DNA of 7,773 bases from an uncultured Lewinella sp. (lineage in GTDB: Bacteria > Bacteroidota > Bacteroidia > Chitinophagales > Saprospiraceae), in the NCBI GenBank assembly GCA_938021455.1, contig CALIGP010000313.1:1-7773 (forward strand). The letters run 5' to 3'. Under the pieces are notes generated by a model. The model had not been told where the DNA came from and searched no databases. It saw only the letters and a list, made by a program, of their open reading frames with translations. The position numbers were made by a program, and so were the translations under genes. This document shows, one piece after another, positions 1 to 5,897 of the stretch (position 1 is its first letter; each line of letters opens with the position of its first letter).

Positions 1-533
1 TTCATTCGCATGGCCTTGAAGCCAGCGTACATCTCATCGGGGGAGTACCCCACTAGATTGATAAGCGCGGCCTTGCCGGGGATGAGCCCACCTTCGGGCA
101 TGGCGATCACGGTTGTTACGCCACTTACCCGGGTTACCGGGATCGCGACGGAGCTGGGGTTGACGGCCGTGAGCGCTTCGAGGAAGGGCTTCACGTCGCC
201 ACTTTCGCGGGCATCCTGGGTGAGGGAGACGGAGTTCACTTCAATCAAGCCGAGGTTCGTCCCGCCGTCGATGAAGCCCGGATAAATGAACTTACCCGTA
301 CAGTCGATTTCTTTTGCACCTGCAGCGGAAAGGTTCGGACCGATGTTGGCGATTTTACCGTCTTTAATCAGCAAGTCTCCCTTAACGGAACCCTTCGTGA
401 CGGTTTCAATGGTGGCGTTCTTCAGCAGGAAGGTGCCTTTGGTAGCTTTGCCCACTACTTGGGCAGAAAGGCTGGTGGCGGTCATCAGTAAGACGACCAG
501 GACCAGCATAAATGGTTGGATGGTTAAACGCAT
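1..533 (-). CDS. Exported amidohydrolase-like protein lacking the HxH metal motif (partial, C-terminus outside window)
   Basis: The frame is open from the ATG at 533-531 to the left edge (177 codons seen). Residues 1-24 form a signal peptide (hydrophobic core LVLVVLLM, probable cleavage after SLSA). Residues about 33-90 match the N-terminal beta-sandwich of PF01979 proteins: LLKNATIETVTKG, LIKDGKIANIG, CTGKFIYPGFIDG. Family members normally have an HxH pair right after this (PGxIDxHxH); here the residues are D89-G-G-T-N93, so both histidines are replaced. GVTTVIAMPEGGLIPGK (138-154) corresponds to the region after strand 2 in imidazolonepropionase-like members. The start lies 10 bp after the stop of the upstream amidohydrolase gene, so they are almost certainly cotranscribed. 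No strong Shine-Dalgarno is visible. A pseudoenzyme or binding role is inferred; the unseen C-terminal half must be read before catalysis is excluded. Confidence 0.85.
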   Translation of the reverse strand, partial: MRLTIQPFMLVLVVLLMTATSLSAQVVGKATKGTFLLKNATIETVTKGSVKGDLLIKDGKIANIGPNLSAAGAKEIDCTGKFIYPGFIDGGTNLGLIEVNSVSLTQDARESGDVKPFLEALTAVNPSSVAIPVTRVSGVTTVIAMPEGGLIPGKAALINLVGYSPDEMYAGFKAMRM

Positions 534-543
534 GGTGCTGGTT

Positions 544-1896
544 TTAGTGGTTGTGGAATAGGGCTTCACCGGTGCCTTCCATGCAGCGGTGGTCTTCGTC
601 ATAGTTGAGCATCATCATGTCCACCTTTTCTGGATCGGGAGCGAGACGTTGGTCATTGTTATCTTCCTTAATGTCGAAACGAACGACACCGTCAACGATC
701 GTCATTTGTGGAATGGCGTAGACTGATAAGGGGTGCGCACTGAAAATGGCTACGTCTCCGTCTTTTCCTTTTTCCAGCGAACCCACCCGATCATCAATAC
801 CGAGCTGAATGGCGGGGTTGAGCGTAATGAGGCGCAGGGCTTCATTATCGGTCAACTTGCCGTAGCGTTGGGTCTTGCCGGCCTGGTGGAAGAGGTGGCG
901 GATGTAATCGCCGGAGTCGGAGTTAATGGAGGTAACGACACCATTCTTAGTGAGGATGGCTGCATTGTAAGCCGTAGAGTAGTAGACCTCAAATTTATAG
1001 GCCCACCAGTCGGCAAAGACAGAAGCGCCAGCGCCAAATTCGGCGAGCTCCGGAGCGACTTTAAAGCCTTCGTTTACGTGCTGGAAAACGAGTTTTGTGA
1101 TGCCGAAGTCTTTACAAACATTCATGAGCATCAGAATCTCATCAGCGCGATAGGAGTGACAATGGATGATGATGTCGCCCTTCAGAATATCTCCCAGCGC
1201 TTCCAGGCGGCGGTCGTACATGGGGGGCACTGCCGATGGATTAGCGGCTTTGTTTTTGTTGTAAGCCTCCTGTGCGGCCAGGTATTGCTGCGCTTCGGAG
1301 AAGCCCCGGCGAAATACCTGCTCAATGCCCATTCGAGTACGGGACATTAGTCCACCACCTTCACCGTGAACCCGCATGGGGTTTTCGCCCAGAGCGAACT
1401 TGATGGTCCGCGGAGCGCCTTCCATCTTCAGGTCATTGGGGTTGAAGGTGCCGTAGCGGAGTTTGATCGTCTCACACTGTCCGCCAATGGCATTAGCCGA
1501 GCCGTGCATGGCGTGGGTGGCGGTGACGCCACCGGCTAGCGCCCGGTAAATGCCTACGTCGAGTGGATCGAGGACATCGCCCGTTCGCACTTCAGCAGTA
1601 ATCGGGTGGGTCGCTTCATTCACCGCATCGAGTGCGATGTGAGAGTGAGCGTCGATGATGCCGGGCATGACGAACTGACCGGTAGCATCTACCGTCTTCG
1701 CACCAGAAGGGGCTTTCAGGTTTTTACCGATACGGGTGATGATACCGTTTTCAATAACGACGTCAGTGTTTTCCAATACGCCGTCGGTCACCGTCAATAC
1801 GGTACCGTTTTTAATGTGGATGCTGCCTTTCTCTACCTGGCCGACGAGCGTGCTCACGGCTAGTAGTAAGAAGAGCATCAAGCTTTGCTTGAACAT
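544..1896 (-). CDS. Exported amidohydrolase, imidazolonepropionase-like family, intact metal site
   Basis: 450 aa, a normal length for COG1228/PF01979 metal-dependent hydrolases. Residues 1-19 are a signal peptide, so the enzyme acts in the envelope or outside. The beta-sandwich spans about 25-80 (IHIKNGTVLTVTDG, FVMPGIIDAHSH). Candidate metal ligands are all present: H84 and H86 of the HxH motif, K166 in IKFALGENPMR (possible carboxylated lysine), H245/H247 in IIHCHSYRADEI, H273 in FQHVNEG, and D327 in INSDSGD. GSANAIGGQ (133-140) and KFALGENP (166-173) are typical of exported Bacteroidota members. The C-terminal sandwich returns at about 385-410 (GSLEKGKDGDVAIFSAHPL). The tail is rich in acidic residues and ends HNH. 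The substrate cannot be deduced; relatives act on cyclic amides or on Xaa-Pro/Xaa-Arg dipeptides. It is the middle gene of the three, and the only one with visible catalytic residues. Confidence 0.92.
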   Translation of the reverse strand: MFKQSLMLFLLLAVSTLVGQVEKGSIHIKNGTVLTVTDGVLENTDVVIENGIITRIGKNLKAPSGAKTVDATGQFVMPGIIDAHSHIALDAVNEATHPITAEVRTGDVLDPLDVGIYRALAGGVTATHAMHGSANAIGGQCETIKLRYGTFNPNDLKMEGAPRTIKFALGENPMRVHGEGGGLMSRTRMGIEQVFRRGFSEAQQYLAAQEAYNKNKAANPSAVPPMYDRRLEALGDILKGDIIIHCHSYRADEILMLMNVCKDFGITKLVFQHVNEGFKVAPELAEFGAGASVFADWWAYKFEVYYSTAYNAAILTKNGVVTSINSDSGDYIRHLFHQAGKTQRYGKLTDNEALRLITLNPAIQLGIDDRVGSLEKGKDGDVAIFSAHPLSVYAIPQMTIVDGVVRFDIKEDNNDQRLAPDPEKVDMMMLNYDEDHRCMEGTGEALFHNH

Positions 1897-1945
1897 TGAT
1901 TTTTATGTTTGATTCCAGGCGAATAGGCCGTGGAAGGTTTTGTTA

Positions 1946-2017
1946 GTTGCGGGTTACAAGTTGCAGGTTGCAGGTTGTGAGGTTGCAGGTTACGAGTTGC
2001 AAGAGGCAAGTTGCGGG
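1946..2017. repeat. Degenerate GTTGCAGGTTAC-type tandem repeat between two amidohydrolase genes
   Basis: About 72 bp built from variants of a roughly 12-bp unit read on the plus strand as AGTTGCGGGTTACA, AGTTGCAGGTTGCA, GGTTGTGAGGTTGCA, GGTTACGAGTTGCA, AGAGGCAAGTTGCGGG. It lies wholly within the 124-bp gap between the stop of the 559-aa gene (2021) and the start of the 450-aa gene (1896). Strings of this type (AACTTGCAACCTGCAAC) occur as dispersed intergenic repeats in several Bacteroidota genomes as I recall; that is memory, not a search. The strong strand bias (G/T on plus, A/C on minus) means the minus-strand operon transcript would carry an unstructured AC-rich spacer here. Confidence 0.75.
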
Positions 2018-2020
2018 CTC

Positions 2021-3700
2021 CTACTTTTTGGGTTCCCGGTCTCCTTCTACATCAAAGGAACCGAAACTTCCGGCTGACATGCTGCCTTCGAGGCTGTTTC
2101 CATCAATGGTCAGGTCAAAGGAAACCGTGACGGTTTGTCCGCCGCCTTCGGTGGTGTAGCTGAAAGTGAGGTTGTCTCCATCAAGGCTCATGTCGCTTAT
2201 TTCTTGGGTTCCCATGCCGCTGACGAGCTTGCCGCTCAGGCTGCCGTCTTCATCGACGATCGTCAACGTAGGGCTGGCCATTTCAGCCATTGGAACGTCG
2301 ATCTCTAGGTTCCAGTCACCAGCGGCCATAACTTTAGCTTCGGGATCTCCTGGTTTTTTCTTCTTTTTCTTCTTCACCTCATACTCGGAGGGCATTCCGT
2401 CTACAAAGACGTAGCGGATGTTAGATCCTTTGGCGAAGTACGGCTGGTCAGTAACCACCAGGTTGGCAATCTTACCTTTTTCCACGGTGCCCATGATGTC
2501 GGACAGACCGAGCATCCGAGCCGGCTCAGTGGTGAGCGCGGCCAGGGCCTGATCTTCGGTGAGGCCGGCTTTAATCATACGCTCCAGGTTGGGGCGTATG
2601 TCTTTGGCCTTGGCGTTGAGGGTAGAAAAGCCGAAGGAAAGTCCCGCCTTGTTCAACATCGCTGCTTGCTCTTCGTGCAATTGCTGGGCCGCAGCGCGCT
2701 GCTTTTCCAGCATCATTTTCTCCTTGTCGGTTTCTTCTTCCTTTTCTCCTTTCTTCCCTTCCTCCTTTGCCTTGGGTAGATCAAGCGTGAGGAAGAGGCT
2801 GGCGCTGGAGCCTTTGAGGTCAGCAATGGCCTTCTGGCCCATCGTTACGTCAGCCAGGGCGAGTGGGAAACCCAGTTCCTTGCTGAGGCTAATGGCGCGG
2901 TACATTTCTTTAATGCCGTCAACGGCGAAGAAAATGGCACGCTGGCCATCGATGCTCTGCCCAAAGGCGTCCAGTACCTCGTTTTGGGCGGGGCGGCTCA
3001 TGCCTCGGGCATTTTTAGCGTAGTTCTGACCGTGGGTTTTGTGCTGGCGAGCTTGTGTATACAATTCCCGGAACTTAGACATGATGGCCATGTCCGTATT
3101 CGGATAGACGCCCGATGCCCCTTGGAATTGGGCGAAGAGAGAACTTCCTTCACTGACGACCATTTTACCCGCCTTGTCACCGTCCAATAGGATAACGGCT
3201 CCCTGGCCAGGAAGCATTCCTCCACGAGGTACGACGTGGGCGGCGGTAAAGCCGATGGCGCGCATTTCGGACAGGCTCTTGTCGGTGGGGGAGATCATAT
3301 CCGCCACACTGCGTTCTGTCTGAATGCCGGCGCGTTCGTAGGAGGGGTTGTACTCTCGTTGCCCCCGGCCACGGTTACCTCTTTCCTCTTCCTTGGGCTT
3401 CGGGATGCCCAGGTTAGAAAGCCCGTCAATGAAGCCAGCGTAGATGTACATCGAGTCGGCTTCCAGTACTTTGGCATCAGCGGGTGCTTTGAGGTCTTTG
3501 CCAACAGCTTGGATGAGCCCGTCTCGGATCAAGACGCCACCCAGATCGATGACCTTACCGGGAGACTGCACCACGAAGGCGTTATTGAGGAAAAAAGCGC
3601 GGGTTACCGGCGGCCGGTCTTCGGCGCTTTCCTGGGCGCTCAGACCAGACGGTAACAGCAGGAGTAGGCTGCAAATGCAGCCTAGCAGATACTTCATCAT
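2021..3700 (-). CDS. Exported amidohydrolase-fold pseudoenzyme with C-terminal beta-rich domain
   Basis: 559 aa. A signal peptide covers 1-22 (LLLLLPSGLSA, then QES). Residues 36-100 form the amidohydrolase N-terminal sandwich, ending YAGFIDGLSNLGIP: the HxH positions are L94 and N96. Later ligands are also gone. AIFFAVDGIKEMYRA (255-269) replaces the IIHCHSYRADEI strand, ALADVTMGQ (281-289) replaces the FQHVNEG strand, and SFGFSTLNAK (355-364) lacks the catalytic Asp. The fold still seems present, because EDQALAALTTEPARMLG and GTVEKGKIANLVV (382-416) are textbook family C-terminal motifs. A charged, probably helical insertion lies at 309-348. After a K7 linker (443-449), residues about 461-556 form a beta-rich domain (WNLEIDVP, LTFSYTTEGGG, GSMSAGSFGSFDVEG) seen on exported hydrolases. 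MM start: the ATGs at 3700 and 3697 are equally possible. It is first in the minus-strand set. Loss of catalysis is an inference from the missing residues. Confidence 0.9.
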   Translation of the reverse strand: MMKYLLGCICSLLLLLPSGLSAQESAEDRPPVTRAFFLNNAFVVQSPGKVIDLGGVLIRDGLIQAVGKDLKAPADAKVLEADSMYIYAGFIDGLSNLGIPKPKEEERGNRGRGQREYNPSYERAGIQTERSVADMISPTDKSLSEMRAIGFTAAHVVPRGGMLPGQGAVILLDGDKAGKMVVSEGSSLFAQFQGASGVYPNTDMAIMSKFRELYTQARQHKTHGQNYAKNARGMSRPAQNEVLDAFGQSIDGQRAIFFAVDGIKEMYRAISLSKELGFPLALADVTMGQKAIADLKGSSASLFLTLDLPKAKEEGKKGEKEEETDKEKMMLEKQRAAAQQLHEEQAAMLNKAGLSFGFSTLNAKAKDIRPNLERMIKAGLTEDQALAALTTEPARMLGLSDIMGTVEKGKIANLVVTDQPYFAKGSNIRYVFVDGMPSEYEVKKKKKKKPGDPEAKVMAAGDWNLEIDVPMAEMASPTLTIVDEDGSLSGKLVSGMGTQEISDMSLDGDNLTFSYTTEGGGQTVTVSFDLTIDGNSLEGSMSAGSFGSFDVEGDREPKK

Positions 3701-3774
3701 GTTGATTTGGTTAGTGAGTGTGGTAGTGAATAGTTTGGGTAAGGTAAGGAAAATGATTAGTAGTGTTTTTGGTA

Positions 3775-3907
3775 GAGACGCTATGCGTCGAGCCGGTCAA
3801 GGGAGCGTAGCGACTTTGGCCATGTAACACTTTCCATAACAGAAAGCTACCGCACTTACTCGCTTCGGGAGCCTTCGTCCCCGTTCGCGCTCGACGCATA
3901 GCGTCTC
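3775..3907. repeat. 133-bp element bounded by perfect 19-bp inverted repeats
   Basis: GAGACGCTATGCGTCGAGC at 3775-3793 is exactly repeated in inverted orientation at 3889-3907. The interior (about 95 bp) has no ORF of note. No clear target-site duplication is visible on either side. The left arm is also the start of the 41-bp direct-repeat unit that recurs at 3939, so this may be a pair of REP-like units in head-to-head arrangement (BIME-like) rather than a transposon. Confidence 0.75.
3778..3818 (+). repeat. REP-like 41-bp repeat, copy 1
   Basis: This 41-bp unit (ACGCTATGCGTCGAGCCGG... ending GCGTAGCGACTTTG) recurs at 3939-3979 with one mismatch. Within it GGTCAA (3795-3800) can pair with TTGGCC (3816-3821), with one T-G wobble, forming a stem-loop around the GCGTAGCGAC core. 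Confidence 0.75.
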
Positions 3908-3938
3908 GACCAGTGTAACACCCAGTCTGATGGTGGAA

Positions 3939-3979
3939 ACGCTATGCGTCGAGCCGGTCAAGGGAGCGAAGCGACTTTG
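3939..3979 (+). repeat. REP-like 41-bp repeat, copy 2
   Basis: Same unit as at 3778 with T to A in the core (GCGAAGCGAC, 3966-3975). Here the stem is perfect: CGGTCAA (3955-3961) pairs with TTGACCG (3977-3983), which extends 4 bases past the repeat. The same GCGNAGCGAC core appears in two other intergenic places (5533-5542 on minus, 7052-7061 on plus). Confidence 0.75.
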
Positions 3980-4093
3980 ACCGTGGATTAGGCGCAACCG
4001 CAGGTGCAAGGTGAAGTAAATAAGAGCAAGGTGCCCTGAACGAAGAGTCGCCTCTCTGATTATCGGTGCTTTTAGAGAACAAATCGGGCGCAT

Positions 4094-4129
4094 TTTGGTA
4101 CTTAGTGTAAGAGATTGCACTAAGGTTTG
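4094..4129 (+). promoter_or_regulatory. Weak candidate Bacteroidota-type promoter for the E2 gene
   Basis: TTTG at 4094-4097 and TAAGGTTTG at 4121-4129 resemble the -33 (TTTG/TTG) and -7 (TAnnTTTG) boxes of the Bacteroidota sigma factor. The -7 box has one extra base and the spacing (23 bp) is at the long end. It would give a 5' leader of about 80 nt containing both dyads listed below. Confidence 0.22.
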
Positions 4130-4146
4130 CTAATCCCATAAATAAA

Positions 4147-4160
4147 GGGCAAATTTGCCC
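4147..4160. promoter_or_regulatory. Perfect 14-bp palindrome upstream of the E2 gene
   Basis: GGGCAAATTTGCCC is a perfect palindrome about 58 bp before the E2 start codon. Its symmetry and AT-rich centre are like a dimeric repressor operator. With no central loop it is a poor RNA hairpin. The function is inferred. Confidence 0.45.
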
Positions 4161-4181
4161 GCTCATAGTTAACATTGACCC

Positions 4182-4199
4182 AAGTGGTTTTGACCACTT
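4182..4199. promoter_or_regulatory. 7-bp-stem dyad just upstream of the E2 gene
   Basis: AAGTGGT (4182-4188) and ACCACTT (4193-4199) flank a TTTG tetraloop, 19 bp before the ATG at 4219. ACCCAAG occurs on both sides of the dyad (4178-4184 and 4201-4207) as a direct repeat. The dyad could be an operator half-site pair or a leader hairpin close to the ribosome binding region. Confidence 0.4.
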
Positions 4200-4218
4200 A
4201 ACCCAAGAAGAATATATT

Positions 4219-5520
4219 ATGGCTGAGGTGATTCGGATGCCGCGCATGAGCGACACGATGGAAGAAGGAAATATCGTTGATTGGCTGGTAGCTGAAGGGG
4301 ACTCCGTAGAGCCCGGTCAGACATTGGCTGAAGTGGAAACGGACAAGGCGACGATGGAGCTTGATTCCTACTTCGAAGGGGTGTTACTTCACATTGCCGT
4401 TAAAGAAGGCGCCGTGCCGATTGATGGTGTTATTGCCGTTATCGGTGAAGAAGGCGAAGACTGGAAAGCAGCCATCGCTGCCGCCGGAGATGGCGCTGCC
4501 GCTGCCCCCGCTGAGGCCCCTGCTGCTAAAGAAGAAACCCCTGCACCTGCGCCCGCTACTGCTCCCGCTCCCGCACCCGCTGCCCCCGCAGTAGCTACGG
4601 ATGATCGGATTAAAGCCAGCCCCCTGGCTAAAGCGATGGCTAAAGAAGCCGGCATTGACATTTCCACGATCAGCGGTTCCGGAGAGAACGGTCGTATTAT
4701 AAAGGCTGATGTTGAGAAAGCTAAAGCGGCCCCCGCTGCTCAACCGGCTCCTGCAGCACCGGCTGCTCCTGCTGCCGCTCCTGCCCCGGCCGCCGCTCCT
4801 GCTCCTAACGTACCGGCCTTTGCCTTTAACGCAGGTGGGGATAACTTCGAGGAAGCCCCCGTCAGCCAGATGCGTAAGGTGATTGCCCGCCGTTTGGGAG
4901 AGTCTAAGTTTACAGCGCCTCACTTCTATGTGACCGTAGAGATTGCCATGGATAAGGTGTGGGAATTCCGCAAGAAATTGAATGCCGTAGCACCGGTGAA
5001 GATCAGCTTCAACGACCTGGTAGTAAAAGCCTGTGCCGTTAATCTGACGAAGCACCCCGTGATCAACTCCAGCTGGATGGGCGATAAGATTCGTACCAAC
5101 CACGACGTAAACATCGGGGTAGCGGTTGCTATTCCGGACGGACTACTGGTTCCCGTTGTTCGCTACGCCAACATGAAGAGCCTTAGCCAGATCAACATGG
5201 AAGTCAAAGAACTGGCTGGCCGGGCGAAGAACAAGAAACTCAGTCCCGATGAAATGAGCGGAAACACCTTCACAATCTCTAATCTGGGAATGTTCGGTGT
5301 GGAAGAATTTACGGCCATCATTAATCCGCCGGATGCCGCCATCATGGCCATCGGCGGTATTCAGGACAAGGCGGTCGTTCGTGACGGCGCCGTTGTTCCC
5401 GGCAAAGTGATGAAGGTTACCCTGAGCTCCGATCACCGGGTGGTAGACGGCGCTTCGGCGGCGGCTTTCCTTAACGATGTGAAGGCTTGTTTGGAAGATC
5501 CGATTCGGTTGATGGTGTAG
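4219..5520 (+). CDS. pdhC: Pyruvate dehydrogenase E2, dihydrolipoamide acetyltransferase
   Basis: 433 aa. This is the core of the pyruvate dehydrogenase complex, moving the acetyl group from E1-bound thiamine to CoA through a lipoyl arm. A single lipoyl domain covers 2-83, with the lipoylated lysine K43 in VETDKATMELDSY and the PDH-type opening MPRMSDTMEEG. An Ala/Pro linker follows (about 92-126), then a peripheral-subunit binding domain (130-168, KASPLAKAMAKEAGIDI...GSGENGRIIKADVEKA), a second Ala/Pro linker (170-200), and the catalytic domain (about 212-433) with the active-site H406-RVVDG in SSDHRVVDG. Length and order are normal for a one-lipoyl E2. The start is supported by the conserved MPRMSDTMEEG 6 residues in; AAGAAG about 9 bp upstream is a weak Shine-Dalgarno. 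It stands alone: no E1 or E3 gene lies within the window on either side. A branched-chain or 2-oxoglutarate E2 is less likely. Confidence 0.95.
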   Translation: MAEVIRMPRMSDTMEEGNIVDWLVAEGDSVEPGQTLAEVETDKATMELDSYFEGVLLHIAVKEGAVPIDGVIAVIGEEGEDWKAAIAAAGDGAAAAPAEAPAAKEETPAPAPATAPAPAPAAPAVATDDRIKASPLAKAMAKEAGIDISTISGSGENGRIIKADVEKAKAAPAAQPAPAAPAAPAAAPAPAAAPAPNVPAFAFNAGGDNFEEAPVSQMRKVIARRLGESKFTAPHFYVTVEIAMDKVWEFRKKLNAVAPVKISFNDLVVKACAVNLTKHPVINSSWMGDKIRTNHDVNIGVAVAIPDGLLVPVVRYANMKSLSQINMEVKELAGRAKNKKLSPDEMSGNTFTISNLGMFGVEEFTAIINPPDAAIMAIGGIQDKAVVRDGAVVPGKVMKVTLSSDHRVVDGASAAAFLNDVKACLEDPIRLMV

Positions 5521-5532
5521 TTATTTGCACTG

Positions 5533-5552
5533 GTCGCTTCGCGACGCTTTTT
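5533..5552 (+). terminator. Possible terminator of the E2 gene (or REP-like motif)
   Basis: GTCGC (5533-5537), loop TTC, GCGAC (5541-5545), then GC and five Ts (5548-5552), starting 12 bp after the E2 stop codon. The stem is short but all strong. The same sequence is also the inverse of the GCGAAGCGAC core found at 3966, so it may be a dispersed repeat that serves as a terminator. Confidence 0.4.
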
Positions 5553-5578
5553 ACACACAGGTACACAAAGGCACAAAG
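5553..5578. repeat. ACACAAAG-type short repeat
   Basis: ACACACAGGT, ACACAAAG (5563-5570) and GCACAAAG (5571-5578) follow one another. Comparable CACAAAGGCACAAAG strings are common intergenic repeats in many bacterial genomes, from memory. It marks the start of the 377-bp stretch between the E2 gene and the lipoprotein gene, whose only other content is the doubtful small ORF below. Confidence 0.35.
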
Positions 5579-5614
5579 TTCACCAAGAGACTTTCCATAA
5601 AGGAGGGAATCTTG

Positions 5615-5833
5615 ATGGGGTTTGTGCTTTTTTGGTGGTGGGCAGTAGTACTACGACTTAAATTTATACTCGCCTTACTAGTATCGAAAAGCAAGGCGCT
5701 CTTAGGTCATTTGTTAGTCTTGCGTTTAATGGCGATATTTAGCCAAGCAACGCAGCTTCTCGGAAGTGTTTATTGGAAACAACGTCATTTTTATTTGGTG
5801 GGAATTGTTGGTTTTATTGGGCTTTTGAGGTGA
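5615..5833 (+). CDS. Doubtful small hydrophobic protein (72 aa)
   Basis: An ATG at 5615 sits 8 nt after AAGGAGG (5600-5606), the only near-perfect Shine-Dalgarno in the window, and opens 72 codons. The product is strongly hydrophobic at 1-23 (MGFVLFWWWAVVLRLKFILA...), 29-41 and 60-71, with Lys/Arg between, as in a small membrane protein with two or three spans. The same frame is open back to an ATG at 5525, but that part reads through repeat sequence and is unlikely to be coding. Against it: Bacteroidota rarely rely on Shine-Dalgarno signals, no family is recognised, and a GT-rich stretch readily yields hydrophobic codons by chance. Confidence 0.25.
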   Translation: MGFVLFWWWAVVLRLKFILALLVSKSKALLGHLLVLRLMAIFSQATQLLGSVYWKQRHFYLVGIVGFIGLLR

Positions 5834-5877
5834 AAGGTGCGTAGGGAGGTTGGTTGAATGCAATTCGGATACCATAC

Positions 5878-5887
5878 GTTGTGTGCC
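5878..5887 (+). repeat. Left flanking motif of the lipoprotein gene (GTTGTGTGCC)
   Basis: GTTGTGTGCC lies 10 bp before the lipoprotein ATG. It is the inverse of the GGCACAC...CAAC motif that follows the gene at 6648-6661. The G+C drop to the AT-rich gene starts here. TTG at 5854-5856 and TACGTTGT at 5875-5882 (18-bp spacing) also loosely fit a Bacteroidota promoter overlapping this motif. Confidence 0.5.
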
Positions 5888-5897
5888 ATTATAAAAA

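Noticed and set aside
733..1350. 205-codon plus-strand frame antisense to the 450-aa amidohydrolase
   Set aside because: Shadow of a gene with intact catalytic motifs on the minus strand; no family signal in the plus-strand product.
1946..2017. CRISPR array
   Set aside because: Units are about 12 bp, degenerate and contiguous, with no unique spacers of fixed length.
2559..3023. 154-codon plus-strand frame antisense to the pseudoenzyme gene
   Set aside because: Low-complexity Ser/Ala/Leu product; the opposite frame carries recognisable amidohydrolase motifs and a signal peptide.
3775..3907. Insertion sequence or full MITE
   Set aside because: No transposase, and no target-site duplication visible next to the 19-bp ends; kept only as a repeat element.
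3797..4256. Minus-strand frames of about 104-107 codons across the divergent spacer
   Set aside because: They read through the REP-like repeats (the same peptide string appears twice) and run antisense into the E2 start.
4384..5103. 239-codon open frame on the minus strand
   Set aside because: Antisense to the clearly real E2 gene; Gly/Ser/Arg-rich product is the complement of the Ala/Pro linkers.
5525..5614. Upstream extension of the 72-codon hydrophobic ORF to 102 codons
   Set aside because: The extra codons come from the terminator-like hairpin and the ACACAAAG repeat; no initiation signal at 5525.
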